A stretch of 64,000 nucleotides of DNA from UBA11606 sp964504305 (GCA_964504305.1 CAZDEB010000001.1:662888-726887), one strand, 5' to 3'. Shown: positions 1 to 8,922, counted from the stretch's first letter. The notes: a model not told the origin generated them from the letters alone. Numbers and translations are program-made.

Positions 1-35
1 GTCGAACGCCGCGCCTGAAAGTGTAGGAATCCCCC

Positions 36-1244
36 ATGAGCCAGCTTCTGCATCCGTTCACTCCGCCAGCCAAGGACACCAGTGGGTTTGTCAACGTTGC
101 GTCGGGCCAAGGGTCGGTTCTAACTCTCAGCGACGGTCGCCAGATCCTCGACGCCATGGCATCGCTTTGGTACTGCAACGTTGGTTACGGCCATCCCAAA
201 GTCAATGCCGCGATCACCGATCAACTATCGAGGATTCACGGACACCACATCTTCGATCCGTTCACCAACGACATTGCCGAAGCGGCCGCCGCGGCAATTT
301 CACAGCGGGCGCCGATGCCGGGCGGCAAGGTCTTCTTCGGCCAATCGGGGTCCGAGGCTGTCGACACGGCGCTCAAGTTGGCCCGAGCTGCTCAACGCCA
401 GGCGGGGCACCCCGAAAAGCAAATCGTGATTTCGCGGACCAAGGGTTACCACGGCACCAACTACGGCGGAACCTCGGCTCAGGGATTTGCCGAGTACCGC
501 CTCGATTGGGGCGATTTGCTACCTCATCATGTCCATGTCCCCGGCGACGATGTCGAGGCGCTGGCGTCCGTCTTTGCCGAGCACGGTGACAAAGTCGCGG
601 CAGTCCTCACCGAGCCGTTGCAGGGGGCCGGTGGGGTCATCCCGCCCCCTCCCGGCTATCTCGAAGCGGTGCGACGACTGTGCACCGAGCACGGCGCGTA
701 TTTCATCGCCGACGAGGTCATCTGCGGTTTCGGCCGGCTCGGCACTTGGTTTGGATCGCAGTTCTACGGGGTCGTGCCCGACCTGGTGACGTTCGCCAAA
801 GCGGTCACGTCAGGTTATGTGCCGCTCAGCGGAGTGATCGTGGGGCAGGCACCGCTGGCTGCACTCGAGGCCGACCCCGAATGGAAGTTGGCTCACGGCT
901 ACACCTACAGCGGCCATCAATTGGCGTGCGCAGCTGCGCTGGCGTGCATGGAGGTAACCGAAGAAGAGGGGCTGCTCGACCGGGCGACCACGCTCGGCGC
1001 CCGCTTGCGTCTCGGGTTGCAATCGCTGGTCGACGATGGCCTTTACGCCGGTTTGCGAGGCGACGGGTTCACGTATGCGTTGTTGACCCACGACCACCAG
1101 GTTCCCGCCGATGTTCGCAACGACATCCTCGCCCAAGGGGTGATCGTGCGACCGATGGCCGGATGTCTGGGGTTCTGCCCGCCGCTGGTCACCACCGAAA
1201 CCCAGGTCGATCAGATGGTCGACGCCGCGGCGGCCGTGGTCTAG
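36..1244 (+). CDS. Class III (omega-amino acid) PLP-dependent aminotransferase
   Basis: A 402-residue fold-type I aminotransferase of class III, the family that moves amino groups from omega-amino acids or amines to pyruvate or 2-oxoglutarate. Visible features are the GSEAVDTALKLAR cofactor-phosphate segment near residues 105-117, the ADEVICGFGR block with the PLP-pyridine-binding Asp226, and the Schiff-base lysine Lys255 in FAKAVTSGY. Length is normal for the family (about 400-460). The ATG at 36 is preceded by an AGGAA-like element and a TAGGAA hexamer, so either short-leader or Shine-Dalgarno initiation is possible. The amine substrate cannot be told from sequence: beta-alanine, putrescine, taurine and similar amines are all options. 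Its stop codon lies in a 15-bp tandem repeat. Confidence 0.88.
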   Translation: MSQLLHPFTPPAKDTSGFVNVASGQGSVLTLSDGRQILDAMASLWYCNVGYGHPKVNAAITDQLSRIHGHHIFDPFTNDIAEAAAAAISQRAPMPGGKVFFGQSGSEAVDTALKLARAAQRQAGHPEKQIVISRTKGYHGTNYGGTSAQGFAEYRLDWGDLLPHHVHVPGDDVEALASVFAEHGDKVAAVLTEPLQGAGGVIPPPPGYLEAVRRLCTEHGAYFIADEVICGFGRLGTWFGSQFYGVVPDLVTFAKAVTSGYVPLSGVIVGQAPLAALEADPEWKLAHGYTYSGHQLACAAALACMEVTEEEGLLDRATTLGARLRLGLQSLVDDGLYAGLRGDGFTYALLTHDHQVPADVRNDILAQGVIVRPMAGCLGFCPPLVTTETQVDQMVDAAAAVV

Positions 1245-1276
1245 AGCCTCGTGGTCTAGAGCCTCGTGGTCTAGAG
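1236..1276. repeat. 15-bp tandem repeat carrying stop codons of both convergent genes
   Basis: The unit GTGGTCTAGAGCCTC occurs at 1236-1250 and 1251-1265, followed by a partial third copy (GTGGTCTAGAG) at 1266-1276. Each copy contains CTAG, which reads TAG on both strands. Because 15 is a multiple of three, every copy gives an in-frame stop to the aminotransferase on the plus strand (used at 1242-1244) and to the HAD phosphatase on the minus strand (used at 1271-1273). The array therefore acts as a redundant bidirectional stop between convergent genes. Confidence 0.9.
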
Positions 1277-1942
1277 AAATGGCAGAGCGCCGAGTAGTGG
1301 CGCCAATTCGTCGCCAGTTCTGGCCAGCGTCGACGCCCCCGCTTGGGTCAAACGTGGCCCGAGCGATGGCCTGACGTGGCCTCCGGCCAGAAAGCCGATC
1401 ACCGGCATTCCGGCCGCCACCCCGGCAGCAACACCGGCAGGGCTGTCTTCGACCACGACGCATCGTGATGCCGCGACCCCCATGCTGGCCGCGGCGTGCA
1501 AGAAGAGGTCGGGAGCGGGCTTTCCCCGCTCGACCATCTGGGCCGAAAAGATCGATCCTTCGACGAACTCTTGGCGTAGCCCGGTGATCCCAAGACACAG
1601 TTCTATGCGGTCGAGGTTGCTGCTAGAGGCAACACAACGCGGGAGGTCTAGGCGGCCCAGCACATCCGCGATCCCGGCGACTGGTTGAAGCCGGCCCGGG
1701 AACTGGGCGAGCGCTTGGGCCTGGATTGCTTCGCTGAGAGTGTCAGGTACCGGCTGGCCGAAGCGCTCTTCGAGCATGGCCATCATCGATCCGTAACTGA
1801 GTCCGATACAGGTCTCGGCGACTTCGTCGGGCGTCATGGGAAAGCCCGCTGCGGTCAGCATCTGCGCTTCGATATCGATTACGAGCGCCTCGCTGTCGAC
1901 GAGCACTCCGTCGCAGTCGAAGATGATGAGTTCCGGTTGCAT
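1271..1942 (-). CDS. HAD-superfamily hydrolase, subfamily IA (phosphoglycolate/beta-phosphoglucomutase-like phosphatase)
   Basis: A 223-residue haloacid dehalogenase-like phosphatase. Motif I is FDCDGVLVDSE (residues about 8-18, nucleophile Asp9 and general acid Asp11), motif II is VASSSN, the motif III lysine is in GKPAPD, and motif IV is VVEDSPAG. The helical insert between motif I and the core is a C1 cap, as in beta-phosphoglucomutase, phosphoglycolate phosphatase and YieH-type sugar phosphatases. The substrate is not predictable. The ATG at 1942 has no Shine-Dalgarno sequence, but TAGGCT lies 7 nt upstream of it (1950-1955), which suggests a leaderless transcript divergent from the thiamine operon. 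Confidence 0.88.
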   Translation of the reverse strand: MQPELIIFDCDGVLVDSEALVIDIEAQMLTAAGFPMTPDEVAETCIGLSYGSMMAMLEERFGQPVPDTLSEAIQAQALAQFPGRLQPVAGIADVLGRLDLPRCVASSSNLDRIELCLGITGLRQEFVEGSIFSAQMVERGKPAPDLFLHAAASMGVAASRCVVVEDSPAGVAAGVAAGMPVIGFLAGGHVRPSLGPRLTQAGASTLARTGDELAPLLGALPFL

Positions 1943-1966
1943 GGCTCGGAGCCTAGGATGGCGCTA

Positions 1967-2060
1967 TTCCAATCCGGGGAGCTCGGGCAGCCGGGCTGAG
2001 AGGTCGACCAATGCGTCGGCGACCCGCACCAACCTGATCTGGGTAATGCCAGCGGAGGAA
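1967..2060 (+). promoter_or_regulatory. TPP riboswitch (THI-box) controlling the thiamine transporter
   Basis: The region holds the hallmark thiamine-pyrophosphate aptamer pieces in order: GGGCTGAGA at 1993-2001 (pyrimidine-sensor helix arm, core CTGAGA) and, after a variable hairpin, AACCTGATCTGGGTAATGCC at 2031-2050, followed by AGCGGAGGAA. The closing stem can form between TTCC (1967-1970) and GGAA (2057-2060). The 3' arm contains the Shine-Dalgarno sequence GGAGGA (2054-2059), 5 nt before the thiB ATG at 2065, so ligand binding should directly hide the ribosome-binding site. No separate expression platform is present. Confidence 0.93.
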
Positions 2061-2064
2061 GCTC

Positions 2065-3093
2065 ATGAAATTACGACTATTGGCATTGGTCATTGCATCG
2101 ACCCTGGTAGCGGCGGCGTGCGGTAGCGACGACACGGCTTCGATCGATGGGACCACAATCACCGTGTTGACCCACGACTCGTTCGCGGTTTCCGACTCGG
2201 TACTGGCCGAATTTACCGCCCAGACCGGCGTGGTCGTCGAGTTGTTGTCGTCGGGGGACGCTGGGACCATGGTGAGCCACGCGATCGTGACCTCGGGCAA
2301 CCCGCTCGGTGACGTGATGTTCGGCATCGACAACACGTTTTTGCAACGAGGACTCGATGCCGACTTGTTCGAGCCGTACACCGCCACTGGGCTCGGCACC
2401 GTGGTTCCGGGCCTCGACCTCGATCCTGATCATCGAGTTACCCCTATTGATTTCGGCGATGTGTGCGTCAACTACTGGGTTGACGCCGCACCCGATTTCA
2501 CCGCTACCACGCTCGAGGATCTCACCAATCCGATCCTCGCTGATCAGCTGGTGGTCGAGAGCCCCGAAGCGTCTTCTCCGGGATTGGCGTTCTTGTTGGC
2601 GACCATCGCCGGGACCGATGATTGGGAGCAGTACTGGGAAGATTTGGTCGCCAACGGCGTCAGCGTGACAAGTGGATGGGAGGACGCCTACTACGGCGAG
2701 TTCATTGCCGGTGGGGGCGATCGCTCGTACGTGGTTTCCTACGCTTCGAGTCCTGCCGCCGAAGTCATATTTGCCGACCCTCCAGTCGACGCGGCCCCCA
2801 CCAGAGTGCTTCTGGATTCGTGCTTTCGCCAGATCGAGTTTGCCGGAATAATGCGCGGAACCGAGTCCCCCCAAGCGGCCCAGGCGTTCATCGACTTCAT
2901 GTTGACCCCCACATTCCAAGAAGACATTCCCGGCAATATGTTTGTGTTCCCGGCCGTGGTCGACACCGTGCTTCCGCCCGAGTTTGTCGAATTCGCGCAG
3001 CTATCCGACAACCCCCACATTCTTGACCCTGCCGAAATCGAGGCCAACCGCAACGAATGGGTCGACCGGTGGGTAGAGATCGTGCACGGCTGA
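2065..3093 (+). CDS. thiB: Thiamine ABC transporter substrate-binding lipoprotein
   Basis: A 342-residue extracytoplasmic solute-binding protein of the ThiB/TbpA class that delivers thiamine to the ThiPQ importer. The N-terminus is a lipoprotein signal: MKLR, a hydrophobic stretch and the lipobox AAAC with the lipidated cysteine at about residue 19. The mature part begins with TITVLTHDSFAVSD, and the GNPLGDVMFGIDN segment is typical of thiamine/iron-type type-2 periplasmic binding proteins. Substrate identity rests mainly on the TPP riboswitch just upstream. The stop overlaps the start of the permease gene (TGATG at 3091-3095), consistent with a tight thiBPQ operon. Confidence 0.92.
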   Translation: MKLRLLALVIASTLVAAACGSDDTASIDGTTITVLTHDSFAVSDSVLAEFTAQTGVVVELLSSGDAGTMVSHAIVTSGNPLGDVMFGIDNTFLQRGLDADLFEPYTATGLGTVVPGLDLDPDHRVTPIDFGDVCVNYWVDAAPDFTATTLEDLTNPILADQLVVESPEASSPGLAFLLATIAGTDDWEQYWEDLVANGVSVTSGWEDAYYGEFIAGGGDRSYVVSYASSPAAEVIFADPPVDAAPTRVLLDSCFRQIEFAGIMRGTESPQAAQAFIDFMLTPTFQEDIPGNMFVFPAVVDTVLPPEFVEFAQLSDNPHILDPAEIEANRNEWVDRWVEIVHG

Positions 3094-4706
3094 TGAAATC
3101 GGCAACTTCTACCGTCGCCCGCGTTGCGACGGTGGTTGTACCTGCCGTGTTCCTTTCGCTCTTTTTTGTCTTCCCGGCCGCGACTGTTGTGGCGACGGGC
3201 CTCGGCGCTGACGGGATCGGTGCCCTTGGAGATCTGGCCGGGTCGTCAAGACAACGCAACATCTTGTGGTTCACGGTCTGGCAGGCCGCGATATCTACCG
3301 CGCTGACTGTCCTCGTAGCTTTTCCGGCCGCTTCGTTAGTGGCGCGGTTACCGGAGAGGCGCCGCCGTCTGGTCAGGGCGATGGTCACAGTGCCGTTTGT
3401 GCTGCCCACCGTGGTTGTTGCCGGGGCGTTCGAAGGGCTATTTCAACGCCTCGGCCTCGATTCGGGCACGATCCGGCTGCGGCACACGGTGTGGGCGATC
3501 TTGCTGGCCCACGTGTTCTTCAATTACGCGGTTGTGGTGCGTACCGTCGGGTCGTTTTGGGCCGGGCTGGACAGCCGCCTCGAAGATCAAGCCCGAGTGC
3601 TTGGTGCAACCCGATGGCGGACGTTCCGCGAGGTCACCCTGCCGCGGCTACGTCCCGCAGTGTGGTCGGCTTCGGCCATTGTGTTCTTGTTCTCGTTCAC
3701 TTCGTTTGGGATCGTGTTGATACTTGGCGGGCCTCATCGAGCAACCCTCGAGACCGAGATCTATCGCTACGCGGTTACTCGGACAAACCTCACTACTGCA
3801 GCCGCCCTGGCCACGGTTCAACTCGTAGCGGTATCGGCCATGGTGGTGATGACCACCCGCCTCGAGCGGCGTCGCGGCGTCGTGACCCGATCGCCGAGGC
3901 GGCCGGCCGGAACGATTCCGGGGCGCTGGATCGCCGCCAATGTGACTGTTGCGGCGGTATTGCTCGCCGCGCCGATTGCCACCCTGTTGGAGCGATCCTT
4001 GGCCAACAACGGTGGATACGGCTTCGATCACTATCGAGCGCTTGGCCATCGGGTTCGCCAACTGCCCGCGCCGGCCACCACGGCGCTTTGGAACTCGTTG
4101 GTCTTCGCCGTTGTGGCAACTGCCATTGCCGTGCTGATTGGTGGACTTGCGTCGTTGGTGGTGGTGCACGGACGCCACGGCCTCGCCCGCATCTTCGACC
4201 TGGGTCTCACGCTGCCACTCGGCACTTCGGCGGTCACCATTGGTTTCGGAATATTGATCGCGCTTGATCAACCGCCGGTCGATCTACGGACCTCTTGGTG
4301 GATCATCCCAATCGCTCACGCGCTGGTCGGAACAGCGTTCGTTGTGCGCACGATGGTGCCCGTGCTCAGGTCGATCGACCCTCACCTGCGCGAGGCCGCC
4401 GCAGTGCTCGGAGCCCCTCCGGGCCGAGTGCGCCGCGAGATCGACCTGCCGATTGGGCTGCGAGGGTTGGTTGTCGGGGCCGGGTTTGCCTTCGCCGTCT
4501 CGCTTGGGGAGTTCGGTGCTACATCCTTTCTTCCCCGACGGCCCGAGAACCTGACCGCCCCGATCGCCTTGTTCCGCCTGCTCTCCACGCCGGGAGATCT
4601 CCTCCGCGGCCAGGCCATGGCGCTCGCAGTGGTGCTCATGGTGATGGTCGCGTCGGCCGTGTTGCTGATCGAGTCCTTTCGCGGCGGTTCAGAGGGATCG
4701 CTATGA
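3093..4706 (+). CDS. thiP: Thiamine ABC transporter permease, fused two-domain
   Basis: A 537-residue integral membrane permease containing two fused BPD-type permease domains, so one chain supplies both halves of the channel. About 12 hydrophobic segments are visible. Each half carries an EAA-type loop that docks on the ATPase: EDQARVLGATRWRTFREVTL near residue 165 and REAAAVLGAPPGRVRREIDL near residue 435. I chose the ATG at 3093, which overlaps the thiB stop, over an in-frame upstream start at 3057 that would lie inside thiB. The end overlaps thiQ by four bases (ATGA). It should work with thiB and thiQ in thiamine or thiamine-phosphate import. Confidence 0.92.
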   Translation: MKSATSTVARVATVVVPAVFLSLFFVFPAATVVATGLGADGIGALGDLAGSSRQRNILWFTVWQAAISTALTVLVAFPAASLVARLPERRRRLVRAMVTVPFVLPTVVVAGAFEGLFQRLGLDSGTIRLRHTVWAILLAHVFFNYAVVVRTVGSFWAGLDSRLEDQARVLGATRWRTFREVTLPRLRPAVWSASAIVFLFSFTSFGIVLILGGPHRATLETEIYRYAVTRTNLTTAAALATVQLVAVSAMVVMTTRLERRRGVVTRSPRRPAGTIPGRWIAANVTVAAVLLAAPIATLLERSLANNGGYGFDHYRALGHRVRQLPAPATTALWNSLVFAVVATAIAVLIGGLASLVVVHGRHGLARIFDLGLTLPLGTSAVTIGFGILIALDQPPVDLRTSWWIIPIAHALVGTAFVVRTMVPVLRSIDPHLREAAAVLGAPPGRVRREIDLPIGLRGLVVGAGFAFAVSLGEFGATSFLPRRPENLTAPIALFRLLSTPGDLLRGQAMALAVVLMVMVASAVLLIESFRGGSEGSL

Positions 4707-5650
4707 GCTTGTCGATCCAACACCTGACTGTTCGTTTCGCAGGCACCACTGCGCTCGACGATCTCGCACTGGATGTCTGCGATGGCGAACGCCTCGCCCT
4801 TCTCGGCCCCAGTGGGTGCGGAAAATCGACTCTTCTTCGGGTGATCGCCGGACTCGAACCGCACGCCCATGGCACTGTCAAACTCGACGGCCAATCTCTT
4901 GATGGGGTCGAACCCCACATGCGGCCCTTCGGTTTGATGTTTCAAGACCATGCGTTGTTTCCTCATCGCAACGTGGCCGAAAATGTGGCGTTCGGCCTGC
5001 GAATGCAGAAGGTTCCGCGTCAAACGTGCACCGCCAGAGTCGACCAGATGCTCGAATTGGTGGGCCTGGCCGGTTACGGCGATCGCGACATCGTGACCCT
5101 GTCGGGCGGCGAGGCGCAGCGAGTTGCCTTGGCCCGCGCCCTGGCCCCGTCGCCGAGGGTCCTGCTTCTTGACGAACCCCTGGGGTCGCTTGACCGGGGC
5201 CTGCGCGATCGCCTCGTCGACGACCTGCCCGGCGTGCTGGCCGAAACCGCTACGACGGCGATACACGTCACCCACGATCACGACGAGGCTTTTGCGATCG
5301 GCGACCGGGTAGCAGTAATGCACGCCGGGTCGATCGAACAAGTCTCGACGCCACAAGATCTGTGGGCCAATCCGGTGTCGTCAACCGTTGCCCGATTCCT
5401 GGGTCACAGCAACCTGATCGAAACCGCCGACGGAATCGAAATGTGGCGCTCCGACGCGGCTCGCATCGACCCGCAGGGCGAGCTGCGTGGGGTGGTCAGC
5501 CGTCGACATTTCCGTGGCCAACAATACGAAGTCACGGTGACTCTCAACGACGGTCGCGACGCCAGGTTCTGGCTGGTCGATCCGCCGGCTTTGGGCGAAA
5601 CGATCTCGCTGTCTCTCGACCGGACCAAAGTGCGGTTGCTGTTGCGCTAA
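4703..5650 (+). CDS. thiQ: Thiamine ABC transporter ATP-binding protein
   Basis: A 315-residue ABC ATPase that powers ThiP. It shows Walker A GPSGCGKST (about residues 34-42), a Q-loop MFQDHALFPH, the signature LSGGEAQRVALARAL, Walker B VLLLDEP and the H-loop in VTHDHDEA. A C-terminal extension of about 90 residues resembles the TOBE-type regulatory domain of spermidine/iron/thiamine importers. The ATG at 4703 overlaps the thiP stop. An open frame continues far upstream to 4295 but lies inside thiP and is discarded. The end lies head-to-tail with a convergent GNAT gene, one base apart. Confidence 0.92.
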   Translation: MSLSIQHLTVRFAGTTALDDLALDVCDGERLALLGPSGCGKSTLLRVIAGLEPHAHGTVKLDGQSLDGVEPHMRPFGLMFQDHALFPHRNVAENVAFGLRMQKVPRQTCTARVDQMLELVGLAGYGDRDIVTLSGGEAQRVALARALAPSPRVLLLDEPLGSLDRGLRDRLVDDLPGVLAETATTAIHVTHDHDEAFAIGDRVAVMHAGSIEQVSTPQDLWANPVSSTVARFLGHSNLIETADGIEMWRSDAARIDPQGELRGVVSRRHFRGQQYEVTVTLNDGRDARFWLVDPPALGETISLSLDRTKVRLLLR

Positions 5651-5651
5651 C

Positions 5652-6086
5652 TCATGTGACCGCGATCTCGCGACGCATGGGCACGTGGGCAATGCCGGCG
5701 TCCATGAACTCCTCGCCCGTTTCGGTAAACCCCAGGTCGCGATACCAGCCGACCAAATAGCTTTGGGCATCGAGCACCCACGGCCCCGCCGAGCGATCAA
5801 TAACTTCGCACACCATGGCCCGCGCTACACCACCGCCGCGAGCGTCGGGCCGGGTAACGACCCGACCGATTCGACGGGCGTCACCGTCGTCGAGCAGCCT
5901 TGCGTAGGCCGTTACCCCAACGTCGTCTTCGATCCAGAAATGACGCGTCGTTGGTTCGGTGTCTCGGCCATCGAGATCGGCATAGACGCAGTCCTGCTCG
6001 ACAACAAAAACATCGATCCTCAAACGCACAATGTCGTGCAATTGCTTGGTGGAGAGGCGAGAGAAAGGCCGATCGAGGATCTTCAC
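5652..6086 (-). CDS. GNAT family N-acetyltransferase, ElaA-like
   Basis: A 144-residue acetyl-CoA-dependent acyltransferase of the ElaA/GNAT type. The N-terminus DIVRLRIDVFVVEQ is the characteristic ElaA opening. The acetyl-CoA pyrophosphate-binding motif is the IGRVVTRPDARGGGVARAMV stretch around residues 76-95, followed by AQSYLVGWYRDLGF and a final P-M-RRE tail. No Met is present at the natural N-terminus, and the GTG at 6086 gives the expected family length (about 150). The acyl acceptor is unknown. The gene is divergent from the alpha/beta hydrolase, with 23 bp between them. Confidence 0.85.
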   Translation of the reverse strand: MKILDRPFSRLSTKQLHDIVRLRIDVFVVEQDCVYADLDGRDTEPTTRHFWIEDDVGVTAYARLLDDGDARRIGRVVTRPDARGGGVARAMVCEVIDRSAGPWVLDAQSYLVGWYRDLGFTETGEEFMDAGIAHVPMRREIAVT

Positions 6087-6109
6087 GTCATCGAACCTAG
6101 TGTGGCGCC

Positions 6110-6931
6110 ATGGCCACAGCAGCGAACGGTTCGATCGAGCTCTACTACGACACGTTCGGGGACTTCGCCGACCCCCATGTGATCTGTCTGCCCGGCATGG
6201 GCAACCAACTCTTGATCTATCCCGAAGAGTTCTGCATGGCGCTGGTTGATCGAGGATTTCACGTGCTGCGTATGGACAACCGAGACTCGGGCCTTTCCAG
6301 CACCGACCACTCCGAATACACGTTGTCCGACATGGCCAACGATGTGTTGGCGGTGCTCGACGCGGTCGGGGTCGACACTGCGGTCGTGTTGGGGTTGTCG
6401 CTCGGTGGCATGGTCGCTCAGCAGTTTGCGGTCGATCACCCCGAGCGCTGCCGGGCGCTGGTTTCGTTGGCGTCGACCCCTGGCGAAACCGACCTTCCGA
6501 TGGCCGAACCCGAAGTGGTTGCGGCCTTGATGTTGCCGACCGAAGCAACTGCCGAGGCCCAAGTCGAGTCCGACCTGCGGGTGCGGTCATTGTGGAGCAA
6601 CCCCGAATGGTTCGACGTCGATCAGATGCGGGCCTATTTCGCGTCGTTGTACGAACGAGCATGGGTTCCCGGCGGCGGCCTCCGACAATTTGCCGCGGCG
6701 TCTCGTACCCCGTCTCGGGTCGAAGCGCTGAAGAACCTGACGGTGCCCACCCTTGTAGTTCATGGCGAGAACGACACGCTTATCCCGATCGCCCACGGCC
6801 ACCGCACCGCCGAACTGATCCCCGGAGCCGAGTTCCTGCAAATCGATGGCATGTCACACGACTTCGTGTATCAAGCGTGGCCACCGCTGATCGAGGCCGC
6901 CACCGCTCTCACCGCCAAAACGTTCGCCTAA
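6110..6931 (+). CDS. Alpha/beta fold hydrolase (RdmC-like esterase)
   Basis: A 273-residue single-domain alpha/beta hydrolase. The oxyanion-hole segment is LPGMGNQ, the nucleophile elbow is GLSLGGM with Ser97, the acid is in HGENDTLIP (about residue 226) and the catalytic histidine is in IDGMSHDF (about residue 248). A DNRDSGLSS turn after strand 4 is typical of aclacinomycin-methylesterase-like and related hydrolases. The physiological substrate is unknown; an ester or lactone is a family-level expectation. There is no Shine-Dalgarno sequence, but TAGTGT at 6098-6103 lies 6 nt before the ATG, suggesting a leaderless mRNA. Confidence 0.88.
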   Translation: MATAANGSIELYYDTFGDFADPHVICLPGMGNQLLIYPEEFCMALVDRGFHVLRMDNRDSGLSSTDHSEYTLSDMANDVLAVLDAVGVDTAVVLGLSLGGMVAQQFAVDHPERCRALVSLASTPGETDLPMAEPEVVAALMLPTEATAEAQVESDLRVRSLWSNPEWFDVDQMRAYFASLYERAWVPGGGLRQFAAASRTPSRVEALKNLTVPTLVVHGENDTLIPIAHGHRTAELIPGAEFLQIDGMSHDFVYQAWPPLIEAATALTAKTFA

Positions 6932-6949
6932 CCGCGTATTCTTTGGCCC

Positions 6950-8092
6950 ATGGGACCACTAACTGGTATTCGGATCATCGAACTGGCCGGGATCGGGCCG
7001 GGGCCGTTTTGCGCCATGATGTTGTCGGATATGGGTGCCGATGTGATCCGCATCGACCGCGCCAGCGCGGTGCGAGGCGGCGACCCCGATCTGCCGCCCG
7101 CCGACGTCATCAACAGAGGCCGCCGCTCGATCGGGGTAGACCTCAAGTCTGCTGATGGGGTCGAAACGGTTCTCAAACTTGTCGAATCGGCCGACGGTTT
7201 GATCGAAGGTTTCCGCCCCGGCGTCACCGAACGACTTGGCCTCGGTCCCGACGATTGTTTGGCTCGCAACCCGGCTCTCGCCTACGGGCGAATGACCGGC
7301 TGGGGTCAAGACGGGCCCTATTCGTCGACCGCCGGTCACGACATCAACTACATCTCGCTCGCCGGTGCGCTCGAACCGATGGGCCGCGCTGGCCAAGCGC
7401 CGGTGCCGCCCCTGAACCTGGTGGGAGACTTCGGCGGCGGCGGCATGTATCTCGCCTTTGGCATGGTTTGCGCCATCCTCGAAGCCCGCAAATCAGGTTC
7501 GGGACAAGTTGTCGATGCCGCCATGGTCGACGGGGCGGCCTCGCTCATGACCTTCTTTCACGGGTTTCGGGCCATGGGCATCTGGACCGACGAACGGGGG
7601 ACCAACACCCTCGACACTGGTGCTCACTTCTACGACGTGTACGAAACCAGCGACGGCTTGTTCATATCGATCGGTTCTATCGAAAACCAGTTCTACGCCG
7701 AGCTTCGCGACAAACTCGACCTGACCGACGCCAAATGGGACCATCACATGAACCGGGCCGGCTGGCCCGAGCTCAAGACCGAACTCGCGGCGATATTCAA
7801 GACCCGCAGCCGAGACCAATGGTGCGAGGTCTTCGAAGGCTCCGATGTGTGTTTTGCTCCGGTGCTTTCGATGGCCGAGGCCCCTCAGCACCCTCACAAC
7901 GTGGCTCGCGGCACTTTCACCGAAGTGGCCGGGGTCGTCCAGCCCCGCCCGGCGCCACGGTTCAGCCGCACCGACGGCGAGATTGCCAGACCGCCCGCTC
8001 ACGCTGGTCAGCACACCGACGAGATCCTCACGGGATTGGGTTTCTCCGACGAGGAGATCGCGGCACAGCGATCGGCCGGTACCGTCGCCTGA
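6950..8092 (+). CDS. CaiB/BaiF family protein, alpha-methylacyl-CoA racemase-like
   Basis: A 380-residue class III CoA-transferase-fold protein. The sequence follows the 2-methylacyl-CoA racemase branch: N-terminal LTGIRIIELAGIGPGPFCAM, the GHDINYISLAGAL segment with the histidine equivalent to the mycobacterial racemase His126, and the GDFGGGGMYLA segment with the catalytic Asp (family position 156). It would epimerise the alpha-methyl centre of branched or sterol-side-chain acyl-CoAs before beta-oxidation. TATTCT at 6937-6942 lies 7 nt upstream of the ATG with no Shine-Dalgarno sequence. The stop overlaps the next gene's start (TGATG). A formyl-CoA-type transferase is the main alternative. 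Confidence 0.86.
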   Translation: MGPLTGIRIIELAGIGPGPFCAMMLSDMGADVIRIDRASAVRGGDPDLPPADVINRGRRSIGVDLKSADGVETVLKLVESADGLIEGFRPGVTERLGLGPDDCLARNPALAYGRMTGWGQDGPYSSTAGHDINYISLAGALEPMGRAGQAPVPPLNLVGDFGGGGMYLAFGMVCAILEARKSGSGQVVDAAMVDGAASLMTFFHGFRAMGIWTDERGTNTLDTGAHFYDVYETSDGLFISIGSIENQFYAELRDKLDLTDAKWDHHMNRAGWPELKTELAAIFKTRSRDQWCEVFEGSDVCFAPVLSMAEAPQHPHNVARGTFTEVAGVVQPRPAPRFSRTDGEIARPPAHAGQHTDEILTGLGFSDEEIAAQRSAGTVA

Positions 8093-8922
8093 TGGCGACC
8101 GCAGTTTTCTTTCACGCTCACCCTGACGACGAGGCCATAGCGACCGGTGGCACCATGGTCCTCGGCGCTCGGCGAGGTCATCGCGTGGTGCTGGTATGCG
8201 CCACCGACGGGGCCGTCGGCGAAGCGGCGCCCGAAGCGATTCCTACTGGACAAACCTTGGCCGACGTACGGGCCCGCGAGCTTCACGCGGCGGCCGATCT
8301 GTTGTCGGTGAGCCGCCTCGAGTTCTTGGGATACGGCGATTCGGGCATGGACGGCGAAGCAACCAACGACGACCCCGCGTGCTTCTGGCAGGCTGATCTC
8401 GAAGAGGCCGCCCAACGCCTGGCCACGATTTTGCGCGACGAAGATGCCCAATTGCTGACCATCTACGACCCGATCGGCGGCTATCACCACCCTGACCATG
8501 TGCAGGTTCATCGAGTCGGCCGTCGAGCTGCGGAGTTGGCCGGCACGCCCCATGTGTTCGAGTCGACTATGAACCGCGAGCAGATGCGATCCTTCGCCGA
8601 CGATCCGGCGTGGACCGACATGGACATGTCAGAGGAGCAGATCGAGCAAGAACGCAACGACTTCCTCGAGGCCGAGTTGGGTACTCCAGCGGCGCTGATC
8701 ACTCACAGTGTCGACGTGACCGAGGTACTCGAAGCCAAGAAGGCGGCGATGGCCGCTCACGCCTCGCAGATAACCGACGACTCCATCTTCCTGAAACTTC
8801 CTGACGAGGCGTTTGCACAAGCCTTTGGGACCGAATGGTATGTGGGGTACAAATCAAGTTCAGTCGGCGAGCCATACCAAGGCGACATTTTTGCGGCGCT
8901 GGACCAGTCCTTCGCCGAGTAG
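8092..8922 (+). CDS. PIG-L/LmbE family N-deacetylase
   Basis: A 276-residue zinc-dependent deacetylase of the LmbE/PIG-L family (MshB/Mca-like). The metal and catalytic motif HPDDE is at about residues 10-14, and the second metal motif HHPDH is near residue 129. In actinobacteria this family includes mycothiol-pathway enzymes (MshB, the conjugate amidase Mca) and deacetylases of GlcNAc derivatives. The length fits MshB/Mca (about 290), but the sequence does not let me choose between them. The ATG at 8092 overlaps the racemase stop, so the two are probably translationally coupled. Confidence 0.87.
   Translation: MATAVFFHAHPDDEAIATGGTMVLGARRGHRVVLVCATDGAVGEAAPEAIPTGQTLADVRARELHAAADLLSVSRLEFLGYGDSGMDGEATNDDPACFWQADLEEAAQRLATILRDEDAQLLTIYDPIGGYHHPDHVQVHRVGRRAAELAGTPHVFESTMNREQMRSFADDPAWTDMDMSEEQIEQERNDFLEAELGTPAALITHSVDVTEVLEAKKAAMAAHASQITDDSIFLKLPDEAFAQAFGTEWYVGYKSSSVGEPYQGDIFAALDQSFAE

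Noticed and set aside
1236..1276. The 15-bp tandem repeat as a recombination attachment site
   Set aside because: No integrase, tRNA or element boundary is nearby. The repeat simply covers two gene ends.
3266..4267. A 333-codon plus-strand frame inside thiP
   Set aside because: It is Arg-rich and lacks hydrophobic segments or motifs, while the thiP frame has both EAA loops.
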